From the NCBI GenBank assembly GCA_900491605.1, contig UESW01004819.1, positions 110,019 to 174,018 of the forward strand: DNA of 64,000 bases, in the 5' to 3' direction. A program made the position numbers and the translations under genes. Under the pieces are notes generated by a model. The model was not told the origin of the DNA. It saw nothing but the letters and a program-made list of their open reading frames with translations, and searched no databases. This stretch comes from Calamus simplicifolius. Lineage: Eukaryota; Streptophyta; Magnoliopsida; Arecales; Arecaceae. This document shows positions 42,300 to 54,707 of the stretch, one piece after another; the first letter of the stretch is position 1, and every line of letters starts with the position of its first letter.

Positions 42300-43720
42300 C
42301 TAAATTATATTATGGGACCAACTCTCATTCGTACCACATGATCTTTAAAATTCTTAATTGGCATGCCTTTAGTTAAGGATCAACTATCATCAATTCAGTG
42401 CTAACATGTTCTATGACCACTTTATTTTTTTAACATGTTCTTTTATGACTAAATACTTAATGCCGATGTGTTTACTTTGACTACCACTCTTGTGGTTTTT
42501 TAGCCGAAAATATAACAGCTAAATTGTCATAGTACAATTTAATTGGCCTAACAATAGAATCAACAATTCTAAGCCCTGAGATGAAACTCTTCAATCATAC
42601 ACCGGGCAAAGTAGCCTCAAAACAAGCAATTATAAACTCTGCTTGTATATATATAGTAGAGGTAACAGTCAGATATGTACCTCATAACCTTTTAGCAGCT
42701 CTCCAGTGGTCTAAACCTGGATTACTCTGATATCTTCCCAACATCCCAACTGCAAATGCTATGTCAGGCCTTGTACAGACCTGAGCATACATCAAGCTAC
42801 CAACAACTGAGGCATATGGAGTGTTTTTTCATTTTCTCCCTCTCAAAGTCATTCCTTGGGCACTGACTCAAATTGAATCTGTCACCCTTGACTATGGAAG
42901 CTATATTCGGTGAACAATTTTTTATCCAAATCTCTCTAAAATTTTATTGATATAGGTTTCTTGAGATAGACCTAAAACACCTCAAAGTCTGTCTTTCTAA
43001 ATTTTATTGAGAATGACATAAGAGGCATCACCCATATCTTTCATATCAAATTCTCAGAGAGAAATTGTTTCACCTCATGTAACAAACCTTTATCATTGGT
43101 TGCAAGTAAAATATCGTCTACATATAGGATCAAAAATAAATTTTGCTCCCACTGACCTTTTGGTATATATATTGATCCATGATGTTCTCTTCAAATCCAA
43201 ATGAAGAAATCACATCATAAAATTTTAAGTACCATTATCGAGAGGCTTGTTTTAATCCATATATAGATCTCTTAAGCTTGCATACTAATTGCTCATTATC
43301 ACTAGAGGAAAAACCTTCAAGTTTTATATAAACCTCTTCCTCTAGATCCCCATTGAGAAATGCAGTTTTCACATCCATTTGTTGCAACTCTAAATCAAAA
43401 TGCACAACAAGTGCCATGATAAGGCGGAAGGAATCTTTCTTAGATACAAGAGAAAATGTCTCCTTGTAATCAATTCCCTCCCTTTGAGTGAATCCCTTAG
43501 CAACAGTCTTGCCTTATATCGCTCAATGTTACCTAACAAGTCTTTCTTGGTCTTAAAGACCCATTTACAGCTAACGGCTTTTGCTTTATTAGGCAACTCA
43601 ACAAGATCCCATACTCCATTAAATGCCATAGAATTTATTTCATCTTTCATAGCATCATACCATAAATTAGATTCCTTATAATTCATGGCTTGTGAAAACG
43701 TTTCAGGATCATTTTAGCTC
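42300..43720 (-). pseudogene. Copia reverse transcriptase and RNase H
   Basis: Minus-strand pieces: WYDAMKDEINSMAFNGVWDL and KWVFKTKKDLLGNIERYKAR (43500-43670), then LQQMDVKTAFLNGDLEEEVY and LKRSIYGLKQASR (43235-43400), then the YVDD catalytic box at 43113-43124, then PYASVVGSLMYAQVCTRPDI (about 42770-42820). An RNase H remnant with FIACFEATL lies near 42600-42650. There are several frameshifts and stops, including one between the first two RT blocks, and the RNase H is shortened. Confidence 0.88.
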
Positions 43721-43922
43721 CAACGTTATAGTCCAACTCTTGAAGATACACAATATAGTCACTAGCTGATTTCTTTTCTCTTGTAGATCTTCTTAATGTT
43801 GTAACAACCTCCTCTAGAGGAGTTGATTGTTCAACTATCTCTGGTAACTTATGAGAGACTAGATCTACTAGTTCATTATCAGCAAATGGTGGAATTTCAA
43901 TGACTGGTTGTATAATGCTCGT

Positions 43923-44835
43923 TTAATCTTGAGGGGTACTATGAACGATAATCAGTCTATCACTTGAAGTGGAAGGTTGAGCATCAGAATGTTCCCTTTC
44001 AGGAATCATGCTTTGCAATTGATCACTCCCACTGATCAAGTCATTCTTAAGAAATTTGGCATTCCTTGATTCCACAATCCTAGTTATGTAAGATGGACAA
44101 TAAAATCTATATCCCTTGGACCTCTTGGCATATCCAACAAAATACCCACTAATGGTCCTAGGGTCCAGCCTTTTCTCTTGTGGATTGTATACTCTCACTT
44201 TACATGGGCATCCCCATATGCGTACATATCACAAACTTGGTTTTCAACCTTTAAATAACTCAAATGGTGTTTTAGAAATAGCCTTGGTTGGAACCCGATT
44301 TAATATGTACACGGCCATCTTGAGAGCTTCTGTCCACAAGGACTTAGGTAGCTTGGAGCTACTAATCATGCTCCTCACCGTATCCATCAATGTTCAGTTC
44401 CTTCTTTCTGCTACACCATTGTGATCAGGTGAGCCAGGTAAACAGTATTGGGCAACAATCTTATGTTCTTGAAGGAACTTCGCAAATGGACCAGACATTT
44501 GTCCATCCTCTGTGTATCTTTCATAATACTCACCTCCTCTATCAGATCTCATAATTTTGATTTATTTTCCACATTGTATCTCTACTTCTGCCTTGAACAC
44601 CTTAAAGGCATCTAATTCTTGTTCTTATTATGAAGCAAGTAGAGATACATAAATCGTGAGTAGTCATCAATGAAGCAGATAAAGTATTTTGGACCATAAA
44701 AATCCATATCCGAACAACAAATGTCCATGTGTATGATCTCTAATAAGTCTGAACTCCTCTTGGCACCTTTCTTTGACTTATTGGTCTGTTTGCCCTTAAT
44801 GCAGTCCACACAAGTATCAAAGTCAGTGAAGTCCT
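43923..44835 (-). pseudogene. Copia integrase
   Basis: Minus-strand frame: HMDICCSDMDFYGPKYFICF and FIDDYSRFMYLYLL (about 44612-44740), SDRGGEYYERYTEDG (about 44500-44550), GSPDHNGVAERRN (about 44410-44450), giving the D, D and E positions. The tail TPFELFKG and RTISGYFVGYAKRSKGYRFY follows to 43923. Frame changes at about 44600 and 44220 and at least two stops break it. Confidence 0.88.
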
Positions 44836-45358
44836 AAGTGTTGAGTACTCCTTTATTCACTAACCTCTTGATTCTATCTATGGAGATATGTCCCAATCTT
44901 TGATGCCACAACATAGAAGAGTTATCATTTACAACACATCTTTTCATGCCAACCATAACATGCATCACATTATGAGTTGTATTATTTTGTAAATTAATAT
45001 AGAAAAGACCATCAAAAAAGGTACCATTTCCAACAAGTTCAGATTTATAATATAAACTAGAAGAAGTATCTGAAAAGTTGAAGAAATAACCCAAAGATAC
45101 AAGTCTTGAAATTGAAATTAAATTCCTAGAAAAACTAGGTACATAAAAGGTCCTTTCCAAATTTAAAATAAAACCACTACTAAGAACTAAAGTGCATGTC
45201 CCTATAGCTTCCATATATGAGTGCATCTTGTTTTCTGAAGAGATATACGGCTCACTTCCTACTGGCTTCCTTAGGTTTTGCATACCCTGCAAAGTATTGC
45301 AAATGTCGATAGTAGAGCCAGAATCAATCCACCATGTGTTATAAATAACATCAGCCAT
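44834..45358 (-). pseudogene. Copia protease and pre-integrase domain
   Basis: Open for 174 codons. WWIDSGSTIDIC (protease active site D-S-G) is near the start, and SSMLWHQRLGHISIDRIKRL near the end is the His-rich pre-integrase zinc-finger region. The ATG at 45358 is internal to the polyprotein and not a true start. Confidence 0.87.
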
Positions 45359-45649
45359 ATTAGATTCATAACTGACAAGAGCTTTGACTGAAGTACTGAA
45401 TTGCTCATCAATGGCCTTTAGTAGCTTCTTGACATTCTCATGCTTATCGATTGAACCATGTATACCAACAAGATTTTTGTCTTTATGAACATTACACTCA
45501 AGCGATTAGATCGCTCCCAACGTTCAAAAATCGCAATCTCACTAGGAGTGCTGGACTAAGTTACTGAAGGTGGTTCATCTTTCCTTATAGCATAATCAAT
45601 GTCCATCCAACCCAGATGAAGGAGAATTCTCTCCTTCCAAACCTTATAA
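45359..45649 (-). pseudogene. Copia gag, piece 2
   Basis: Minus-strand frame continues gag after the nested LTR: NYKVWKERILLHLGWMDIDY, then AIFERWERSNRL in a shifted frame and a stretch like the end of a gag helix bundle. It joins directly to protease, so the gag C-terminal half with its zinc knuckle is deleted. Confidence 0.8.
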
Positions 45650-45654
45650 TTATC

Positions 45655-47688
45655 TGAAGGGAAATACTTGCTTTTCCTATGCATAGGATCTCAAGGTGGA
45701 AAGCATGTAATTCAATTTTAATATTCACATTGAATATAAATTGAAGCATATTAGCAGATCTGAAATTTAAGAGTATGTTAAATAAGTTTAAAACAATACC
45801 TCTCGATGCGGAAGCTGTAGATGACGAACATAGCAGATCTGATATGCAGAGAGAAGTTCCTCTTCATGCTTTGCAAGAGCTGCACGCGCCACTCCTCTAT
45901 TTCACACGCACGCCTGATGTATGTAGACAAGAGGCGGAATCCTGGAACAATGGAAAGAGAACTCTTCTCTTTAATAAGAGACAATCTCTTCTTGATTGGA
46001 CTTCTTGCTGACTTTCTGTGATTGCAAACTATCAGCTTTTCAAAGAAAGGTCTCTGTCAATTTTATTCTCATCTTAGTTCTCCTTATTGCTTCGTATTTT
46101 ATACAAATAAATGCCATTACATGAATTCCTTCACCGTATTAAGTCCATAGCCACCTCATCAACGCGTCCCTCAAACGCATCGAAAGAAGTGGAACGACTA
46201 CAATCAATGCGTGGAATCAAGCCAGTCTAAGAGGAATCACGGAGTGATCGGTTCCTTGAGCATTCTCCCATTAATATATCAATAACTCCATTTCTTGGCT
46301 GTTATAACTAATGGATGATCACGTATGAAATCTCAGGAAGCACATGTAAGATTTCATCAATTAAAATGTCTTAATGTTAACAGAATTGGTCCAATCAATT
46401 CCGTTTGAAGTCCAAATTCAAATCCGAAAGAAGTTACTCGTAGCTCTTGAACCATAATTCACATTGGGCCTATCTGAGCTCCAATCTGAAGTGATTTATG
46501 AATTCAAAATTCATAAATAAACTTTCAGAGGCTCTATTGGAAATCCGGATCGAACCACTTCGAACCCGGATCTAAACCACTCTGTTATCAGACCAACATT
46601 GGTCCATGGTTCAAATTAACTTCATACCAGATTCATATCATGTCCCAAAATTTTATTTGAGTTACTGACTAACTCAAATCATCCTTGAAGTAGGTGCTGC
46701 CGCTAATGCTTAGTGCTAGCTAGACATAGCCAGAACGAACCCCATATGACCCATCTAGTTTAGTCCCACTCAAATCAGTGATCATGCCTGCGTACAATTC
46801 ATCCGACTATGTGCGTGACTCCATAGGTCCGAACCTAAGCCGATAGCATAGGAACACTTCCTATACTAATCGATGTGACCATCTAGCCATGGTTCTCGAC
46901 GTTCGGATAGATCGAATTTGCACAAGGCAACATTCAGGAACCCAGGCTATGGTTGCCGCATAATTCATCCCCTTGTTCTAGTACTCAGGGCGAATACGGA
47001 GTTAACTGCCAACTCCGAGTAAATCATCCAAGTATGTTTCAATGCAACGAATCTTGTGACACCTCACAAAGATTACCTTGGCCAATGTTTTGCTAAATTG
47101 AAACATAGTTCGAGCACTCTCTCTAACACTTAGAGTGGACAATCCCATTTGACTCATCACTGACCCAATAAGTACTTGATTGCACCCAGCAACCTTCCAT
47201 CACTGGATTAGAAATCTGAGTGGTCCAGAGCCTAAGTACAGTGAGTTGCTTATCAAGTCAACATGACAGTCTCATGTCAAAAGACACTTATACCCATTGC
47301 CTTTCTGTGAGTTGCTCAAGGCAGTAGAGCACTCAGTAGAGGTGAGTCACTGTTTAGTGAATGTACTCCTACACTCGCCCGTATGTCATACCAGTGTTAC
47401 ACACTCTTTGGTTTAAGAGAACAAACCAACTCATATGACATACAACGACCTACTCTTGATTACGTCGTCGTCCTTCGTAACAACGTATCATTTGGCCGCG
47501 AACAGATTTAAGAGTTACTCAACAATTCATCTATTGTCGAATACATGTAACTCTAAGGACTACAACATATTGGAATTCTACTGAAAGATGTAAACTTTAT
47601 GCTATACTGCCAAAGTAAATCATGTTTATACATCAACTCATAACCGTCTACAAGCTAGACGATTGGCTGTAGGACACAGTTCCTTACA
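45655..47688 (-). mobile_element. Solo LTR nested in the Copia gag
   Basis: 2034 bp; plus-strand ends TGAAGGGAAA and TTCCTTACA; target duplication TTATC (45650-45654, 47689-47693). On the minus strand it starts TGTAAGGAACTGTG, a common Copia LTR start. No internal domain. Removing it with one duplication rejoins gag as ELRDDNYKVWKE in frame, which fixes the insertion exactly. Orientation is inferred from the terminal phrase only. Confidence 0.88.
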
Positions 47689-47693
47689 TTATC

Positions 47694-47747
47694 ATCCCTC
47701 AATTCAGGTATGTCACACTTTATATCAGAAAAATTTATAGGTTGCAT
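47694..47747 (-). pseudogene. Copia gag N-terminus
   Basis: ATG at 47747 on the minus strand reads MQPINFSDIKCDIPELRDD and continues, without the nested LTR, into 45649. The start is chosen because it is the first in-frame Met after the long leader and matches the usual short Copia gag N-terminus. Confidence 0.8.
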
Positions 47748-49724
47748 AACTACAAAATTTAAACATACATGCTTATTATCAAAAATTGAGGCTAATAAAA
47801 TGCTTTACCAATGTAAATCATGCATTTAGAAACCAGTTAATCTACTGACATAAAACTTGCATGTGGGCTAAAGCTCTAATTCAATTAGATTCACTTAAGT
47901 CTGTATGATAAAACTATCAAATTATGTTCCTTCTTTCTAATTCCTATGGGTAGATTAGAAAAATATAATTTGATATTTTATCTTAATTAATTATATAAAT
48001 AGTAAATTTGCTGACATAAAACTTGCATATGGGCTAAAGCTCTAATTCAATTAGATTCACTTAAGTCTGTATGATAAAACTATCAAATTATGTTCCTTCT
48101 TTCTAATTCATGTGAGTAGATTAGAAAAATATAATTTAATATTTTATCTTAATTAATTATATAAATAGTGAATCTGCTGACATAAAACTTGCCTGTGAGC
48201 TAAAGCTTTAATTCAATTAGATTCACTTAAGTCTGTATGATAAAACTATCAAATTATGTTCCTTCTTTCTAATTCCTGTGGGTAGATTAGAAAAATATAA
48301 TTTAATATTTTATCTTAATTAATTATATAAATATAAAATAGTGAATCTACTGACATAAAACTTGCCTGTGGGCTAAAGCTTTAATTCAATTAGATTCACT
48401 TAAGTCTATATGATAAAACTATCAAATTATATTCCTTCTTTCTAATTTCTATGGGTAGATTAAAAAAATATAATTTAATATTTTATCATAATTAATTATA
48501 TAAATATAAACAGTGAATCTACTGATATAAAACTTGCATGTGGGCTAAAGCTTTAATTCAATTAGATTCACTTAAGTCTGTATGATAAAACTATTAAATT
48601 ATGTTCCTTCTCTCTAATTCCTATGGATAGATTAGAAAAATATAATTTAATATTTATCCTAATTAATTATATAAATATAATAAAAATTCCTGTGGGATAA
48701 ATATTTATTATATTTATATAATCAATTATAATTAATGTCTATTATTTATGTGATTTATTAACTTTATTATATAATTTTATAATTAAAGATGCTGTGGCTA
48801 TTCCTTAATTATTTAATTGTATTTATCACTTAGACATTATTTAAATTTTATGCTCAATTATGTCACTTAAGATGCATGCATAATTCACAAAATTTATACA
48901 CATAAATTCTAAATATAATTGAACATAAATAGGCCAGACCAATGGCCCAACCACTTGATGAATGAGTCGGTAGCTCATCATCCTCACCCAATTCTAATAG
49001 TTTAATTTAACAAAAAAATCTCTCAATCAACTCAAAAAATAGTATGACCAGGACTATCACATGATTCAGACTGAATGTGCAGCCCAATCTAATTCAAACT
49101 AGACTGGGCCCACAACCCAGCCTGCCCGCAGCTAGCATCTATTTTTTTATATTCTATATGGCCAGCACATCTTCCGTAAGAGACATTTTTCATCCATCCT
49201 CATTCTATGCACATATCCGAAGCAAGAAAACCCATGCTTCCTTGTCTCATCGTGATTTGATCGTAAGACATTTGGATTTATCTTTTATTTAAACTAATCC
49301 AAAAGGGTTAGCTAACAGATATGTACATGCTTCATGACATAAATCATACTGATGCATATCTTAAATAAAACTGAATTAAATAAACTGAATTTAAGAGTTT
49401 ATCGGATCTAATGCCCTTTTAAATAATTCTTGATGACCTATTAACTCTCCCCGGCAGGTAGTTGGGTCAAACACACCAAGGTACAATAGTAGCTTTCATT
49501 GGTACGTCCCTAATATCTCTATCGTACGCCCGTTGGATCAAATAATCCAGGATACTATCAGTAGCCTTCCCTTTGAACTATCCCTAAACGAGAGAAATAG
49601 AGATTAAGAACGCTTTGCCCCTCTTTATCAAATAAATGACATAAAGATTATTTCATAGGAATTTTATCAGATCCATATATTAATTGAAATAATCCTAATA
49701 ATCAAGGCAGAGGTATTTTTATAT
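47748..49724 (-). other. Long Copia leader with ~172-bp tandem repeats
   Basis: Nearly 2 kb lies between the primer site and the gag ATG. 47832-48690 holds five ~172-bp units; 48690-49720 has no gene. The leader is very AT-rich. A leader this long is unusual for a Copia element. Confidence 0.75.
47832..48690. repeat. ~172-bp tandem repeat, five units
   Basis: Units begin CTGACATAAAACTTGCATGTG at about 47834, 48009, 48177, 48349 and 48522. They include TTAAGTCTGTATGATAAAAC and GGTAGATTAGAAAAATATAA. Copies differ by a few percent. Confidence 0.92.
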
Positions 49725-49736
49725 GCTCTGATACCA
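49725..49736 (-). other. Primer-binding site of the Copia element
   Basis: Minus strand TGGTATCAGAGC, complementary to the 3' end of initiator Met tRNA, 2 bp from the right LTR. Confidence 0.88.
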
Positions 49737-49738
49737 AA

Positions 49739-50152
49739 TGATAGACTAAAATTAAATATATATTGATCCCTATCACGGAAATATGGGATCAATATATTTA
49801 TCATAAATAATAAAGCAAATCATGATTGATAAATACCTCCAGCCATTGCTGTTGATTTTTCTTCCAGATAAGGGTAAGGCTTTTCCACACCTTACGGTCT
49901 CTCTCAGCGATGATGTAAACTTTCTCGATAAGATCAGGTGTAGGGACCTTCCCATTTTTATAATTCTTTATGCCTTATCTGTCCATCACAGAGGGCGCCA
50001 CTTTAAATGGATATGGTTGAGGGATTCTTATCTTAATCGTGAATTCAAATTCAAATTTTAAATTCACGTAATCCCTCGATATTAGAATATAGGACCACCT
50101 TAATCTACCTTAATCGTATCTAACCGATACGCTTAATGGAGAAAAACCAACA
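49739..50152 (-). repeat. Right (5') LTR of the Copia element
   Basis: 414 bp, TGATAGACTA to AAACCAACA in plus-strand coordinates, next to target duplication TGAGA. Confidence 0.92.
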
Positions 50153-50157
50153 TGAGA

Positions 50158-53100
50158 TTGTATATGAGAGCCTTCCTTGAGGTGAGAAATCAATGTCATA
50201 AATTTGTGCTATATGAGATTAGGAGAAAAAAATAGCATAACTATGATTTCTTACATTCTTTTTTTTTTCCTTTCACCAAGATAGAGGGTGTGAGGAGGAT
50301 GTACATCGTTATGAAATTTCAAATTATTATCTTTGGCTAAAATATGCTTTGGGTCCTTAAACTTTCAATTAAAATTCATTTTGGTAATCAAACTTTCGAT
50401 TATTATAGTTTAGTCTCTTATGTTTAAGAATGTTGCATTATCGACGTTCTATTCAACTTACTTCTATTCCTAGAAGCACTTATTAATTGACTTAGAGATC
50501 CTATTGGACTTAGAAAATATATTTTTGTTATTATCTCTTTACTTTTTAAAGAATGTTTGTTAGTACGAAACTAGGAACTATATGGATTATGGTGACCTAC
50601 CATTGCATGAACCCAATGTTCTCAAATCAAAAATAGGGAAACTTTTCTTCCTTTTGAGTGCACTTTGGTTTTTCTTATCTATGTTGTGAATTTTGTGCAC
50701 AATATTGTGCATTCTAGAGCAATCAAGCTAGATTTAGGTGAATGCCAATGATGTATTGATGGATTCTAGCAAATAAAGGCATCCTTCAAAGGCATTTGAT
50801 GGATTTTAAAAGTTGACGAAGACATTTAATAATAAGGAAAAGCTATCAGTTACTATTTCTATCCCTCCCATAGCTTCTTGTTAGCCTCTACTTAATTTTT
50901 ATCTTTTAGTTCTCATCTAGTTTTTTTTCCTTAAGTTTCTAGTTCTTTTATTTATCCTTTTAGATCTCTTTCATCCTTCTAGTCCTTCAATTTTTCTATT
51001 TTAATTTTCTATTTTTAGTTTTATTTTCTGCTTCTCATTATGCCCTTATTAAGTTCATGTTGTCTCCTCTTTAATTGTATCAAATATTTTTTGAAAGGAA
51101 TAACGGTAACAATTAAGGTTGTTGGAAGGTTCCGAATATCCCCCATCTACTCTAACAAGTGGTTAGGTTTTGCTAACATAGATCTAGTTTATTGAATCTT
51201 CATAATTGAGCACCACTTCAACTAGCATTCATTGATGTAATTTAGTAAATCCTAACATTGCATATTCTTATGGTTTGCTCTAAGACTTAAATTTATAAAT
51301 TGATTTGAGAGAGGAGAGAACAAAGGGTTTTGAAACCTGTCTCCTCCATCTAGATATAGATCTTAAATGGATTGATAGAAAAGAAAAAAAAAAAGTGCAA
51401 GAAAGCTAAGAATATATGTTAGGATTCAACAAATGAAAGATTTACCACAAGAAACTTGGATCTATGCAAATAAAGTGAAACTTATTTGCATTCTAAATTG
51501 TGAATTACATGTTCTATGTACGAAAATAATTAAAAAAATTAAAGAAAAAAAGGGAAGCGGGGACCAACAGGTTATGGTGTGATTTCAATAGATGGAGAGG
51601 ACAACTTAAGGGGACCTATTAAATCTTATTCCAAGGAATTAGTGATCTCAAAGCCTTACCTTTCTCTTAGTCATGTTAGGTGGATCAACAATATTTCTTA
51701 AAAAATCATAGTAAAGGAAGGTAAGAGAGAAAGTCTAGATGGCTGGGCCTTTACTCATAGTAAAGAAAGGGTTGTGTGATAGGTAGGTAAGAGATGCATC
51801 TTTGGAGGAAGAAATGGCTAATCTAATAAGAAATTTTTAAGAAGGATCAAGTTTAATTTTAAAAGAAAAGAGATGGCATTATATGCTAACCAAGGGAAGA
51901 GGGAGGAGGGGTGGTGGAGCAAAAGGAGAATCACTAATTAGGTAGGATGACATGGCTAGATTAGTTACCATGATTTTTAAATTTTAAATTATGAGAAAAA
52001 ATGATACACACACACAGACGACACTTCGAAATCAAATTAAAGATGATAGAAATCTACTCAATTTTTCCCTTTTTTTTAAGAAGAGGATTATCACATCCTT
52101 TACATATTCTTTGTCCTTCTTGCTCTTGCTCAACATAATGTATGGTAGTATCGATTTAATACATAGGGAGCTCTCATGTAGGTTGATTGTGCCAATATTG
52201 CAAAGATTAGCCTCTCTCGGAAAGACACAAAATAGAGTTGATTAATTATCTTCCTTGTTTAATTTTCCTTATTCCTCACATATTGGCTAAAAGTTCAAGC
52301 AATAATTGCTTCTTGAAAGCTTCTTCTAGAAAGTACTAAAATTGCTCTTTTAGCCTAGTAAGTTGAACCACACAATATCACTCGTCATGAGTTAAATACA
52401 TCCAACTTTTTAATGAGCTAATAGGTAATTTTCTCGAGCTTTGGAGAGTGACCTAGTTTAGAGCAAAAAAGCACCTAGTTTATGGGCTCCAAACTTGGAC
52501 CCTATCAAAATTTTAGGTTAGGTATGAGTCTTATACTTATCAATTTACCCCTCTAACTCGATCCATATATCACTCAAAAAATATAAGTCAATAAAGAAAG
52601 AGCTATACTAGACTCAAACCCAATCCAACACAATCAAAAAATCCAAAATATATAGAACTCCTTCACTCTAAATATTTTTACGTGATTCATTGAATGAACT
52701 CTCACTAAAACTAATTCTTCTTTTTCTATCTCAATAACTACATCTCCTCTTATCTACTTTTGGTTAACTCATATTTAAACATTTATATCTCATTATTTTT
52801 TACTAGATTCTTATTTATAGTTCCCTCAACAATAGTATATGAATATATATTTCAAAATCATAGTTTGTAAATTTATAAATGATCAATTACATGAATGAAA
52901 TAAATGTTTTAAATAAATTTCTAGTTTAAGTGGCCCTTTTTATTTTCTTTATGTATTTTAATGATTTCATATTTATTTATAAATTTTATATTTTATTATG
53001 AAGAAATAGTTAGGTATTGGACTTGAATTGCAAACCCAAATTGACCTACTTTTGACTTGAACCCAAGCATTTTGGGTTTTATCTAGGTCATACTTGCCCC

Positions 53101-53531
53101 TAACCTGAGTCAAATGACCTATTAGATTTAATTTTTTTTATAGACTTGACTCAACTTAAGTCGATCAATTATTAAGATGACCTCAGGTCCAAAATTATAA
53201 TTTGAATATGAAATTAGGTCAAAGATCAAGCATGCCATAATCATGACTTGACTTGGCCCACTTGTGGCCCTCATTTTGAGTGTAGTCACTACCCTTAAAT
53301 AGAAACATAAGCTCATCACAGACTATATTCCATGAAATATATATGTTTCCAGCATTTGAGTCTCAATCGAATAGACTATAAAGATATGTTGAATAGATTA
53401 ATATTCGAGTTGTCCACTTAGATAAAGCCCTTAGGTCAACTATTTTTTAGTTTTACGACCAACTCAACTCAACTAAACTCATCTAAGCCTTTTCCCAACT
53501 ATATATATATCCTCTTAATTCATGTATCCCT
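50158..53531. other. AT-rich intergenic stretch; no gene seen
   Basis: No family resemblance on either strand. Local features: CT-rich 50930-51060, GA-rich 51860-51920, and 52950-53200 with repeated GACTTGA/GACCTA words suggesting an old decayed repeat. Short open frames (at most 84 codons) have no recognisable product. Confidence 0.55.
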
Positions 53532-54700
53532 TGTTAGTGTATGCCCTATATCCAATTGGATTGAATGTTGTATGCATTATATGAATACAAATCAAATAAA
53601 ATAGTTTCTTTATCTATTCATATGTCTTTTATTTGATATATTTGTCTATAAGATAAAGTCCAAAAGAATGTGAACTGTGCATATAAAATTTATAATAGAG
53701 ATTACAAATTATGAGATTCAAATTGCACATTATCGTTCGATTCTTTAAACTTTTCTAGTCGATGTGTAGATGGGACTAGACACCATCGAACACCGTGAGA
53801 CTAGCACACATTGCATATCCTCACCCTTGGGTGATAGCTGATTTCACAAGCTGAAGTATGAAGATACTTGGATAGGTGTGTTGATGCTCGTTATTGTAAT
53901 GATGCATTGGATGACCCGTACAGAGATTCCATATGGATATTCTATATAGTGTCGATAGTTGATCTCTAATGACGATGGTGTGAGTGATCCTTTGACTTGA
54001 GATCTTCATTGCATCTCATGTGTGGAATGTCATGATTTAACGATATCCAAACATCACTCTAGCCACGGGTGACAAATATGGTGTCAGGTGGGTATGACAT
54101 GAAGCACATGAAGATGGTGCTTGATCAAGACAAGATTTGTCTCCCTTGATAGAAAGGGTTACATCCCACAGCCACTTGATGGATTAAATTGATTGTTAAA
54201 TCCTTGCAAGATTGAGTTGGAATTCAAAATGGTTTCGAAGTTCTAATTCATATGAGTCAATTTTTTCTAAGATTAAGTAAACAAAGATCAATTACAGGGT
54301 TGACACAATCCATACCACTGATTGATCTGGGATATGTGACGAAAGGATTTGATCATACGGTAACCATTCATGGATAGGTTGTTGATGGTCACGTCAACAA
54401 AACCTTTAGCAGTTGGGTGGTCATGATGTTTTGCTAGAGGCCTCTTATGATGTATAATCATGTTATTGACTTGGACAAAGAGTTGTCCAATCATTCCTAG
54501 GGTCTATGATTAGGACATGATTATTGCCAACATGTTAAAGGGCCTAATGGGTCACACGCATTAAGAAGAATTTTGGATGAATTAAAATGAGAATTAAATT
54601 AGATTTAATTCAGATAAGATGATCAATCAAATGGTTGAGATTGGCCATCCATACCCGAATAATCAGAGCCATCCATCACATGGATCAAGTCATTTTTGGG
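53532..54700 (+). mobile_element. Copia-type LTR, 3' end unresolved
   Basis: Begins TGTTAGTGTATGCCCTATATC and continues with phrases such as GGGCCTAATGGGTCACAC that I associate with long plant Copia LTRs. No primer site or coding follows. It runs up to the truncated end of the next Copia element without a clear CA terminus or duplication, so it may be a truncated or solo LTR. Confidence 0.5.
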
Positions 54701-54707
54701 TATCCAA

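Larger units (their letters stand above)
41613..50152 (-). mobile_element. Ty1/Copia retrotransposon with a nested solo LTR
   Basis: Bounded by target duplication TGAGA (41608-41612, 50153-50157). LTRs of 413 and 414 bp are nearly identical (TGATAGACT to AAACCAACA). The primer site TGGTATCAGAGC on the minus strand next to the right LTR sets the orientation. Coding order on the minus strand is gag, protease, integrase, RT, RNase H, the Copia order. Gag is internally deleted and interrupted by a 2034-bp LTR; RT and RNase H have stops. Without the nested LTR the element is about 6.5 kb. Confidence 0.92.

Noticed and set aside
955..54700. LTRs at 955 and 53532 as the two ends of one giant element
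   Set aside because: Both start TGTTAG, but the following sequence differs, and the left one has its own complete duplication.
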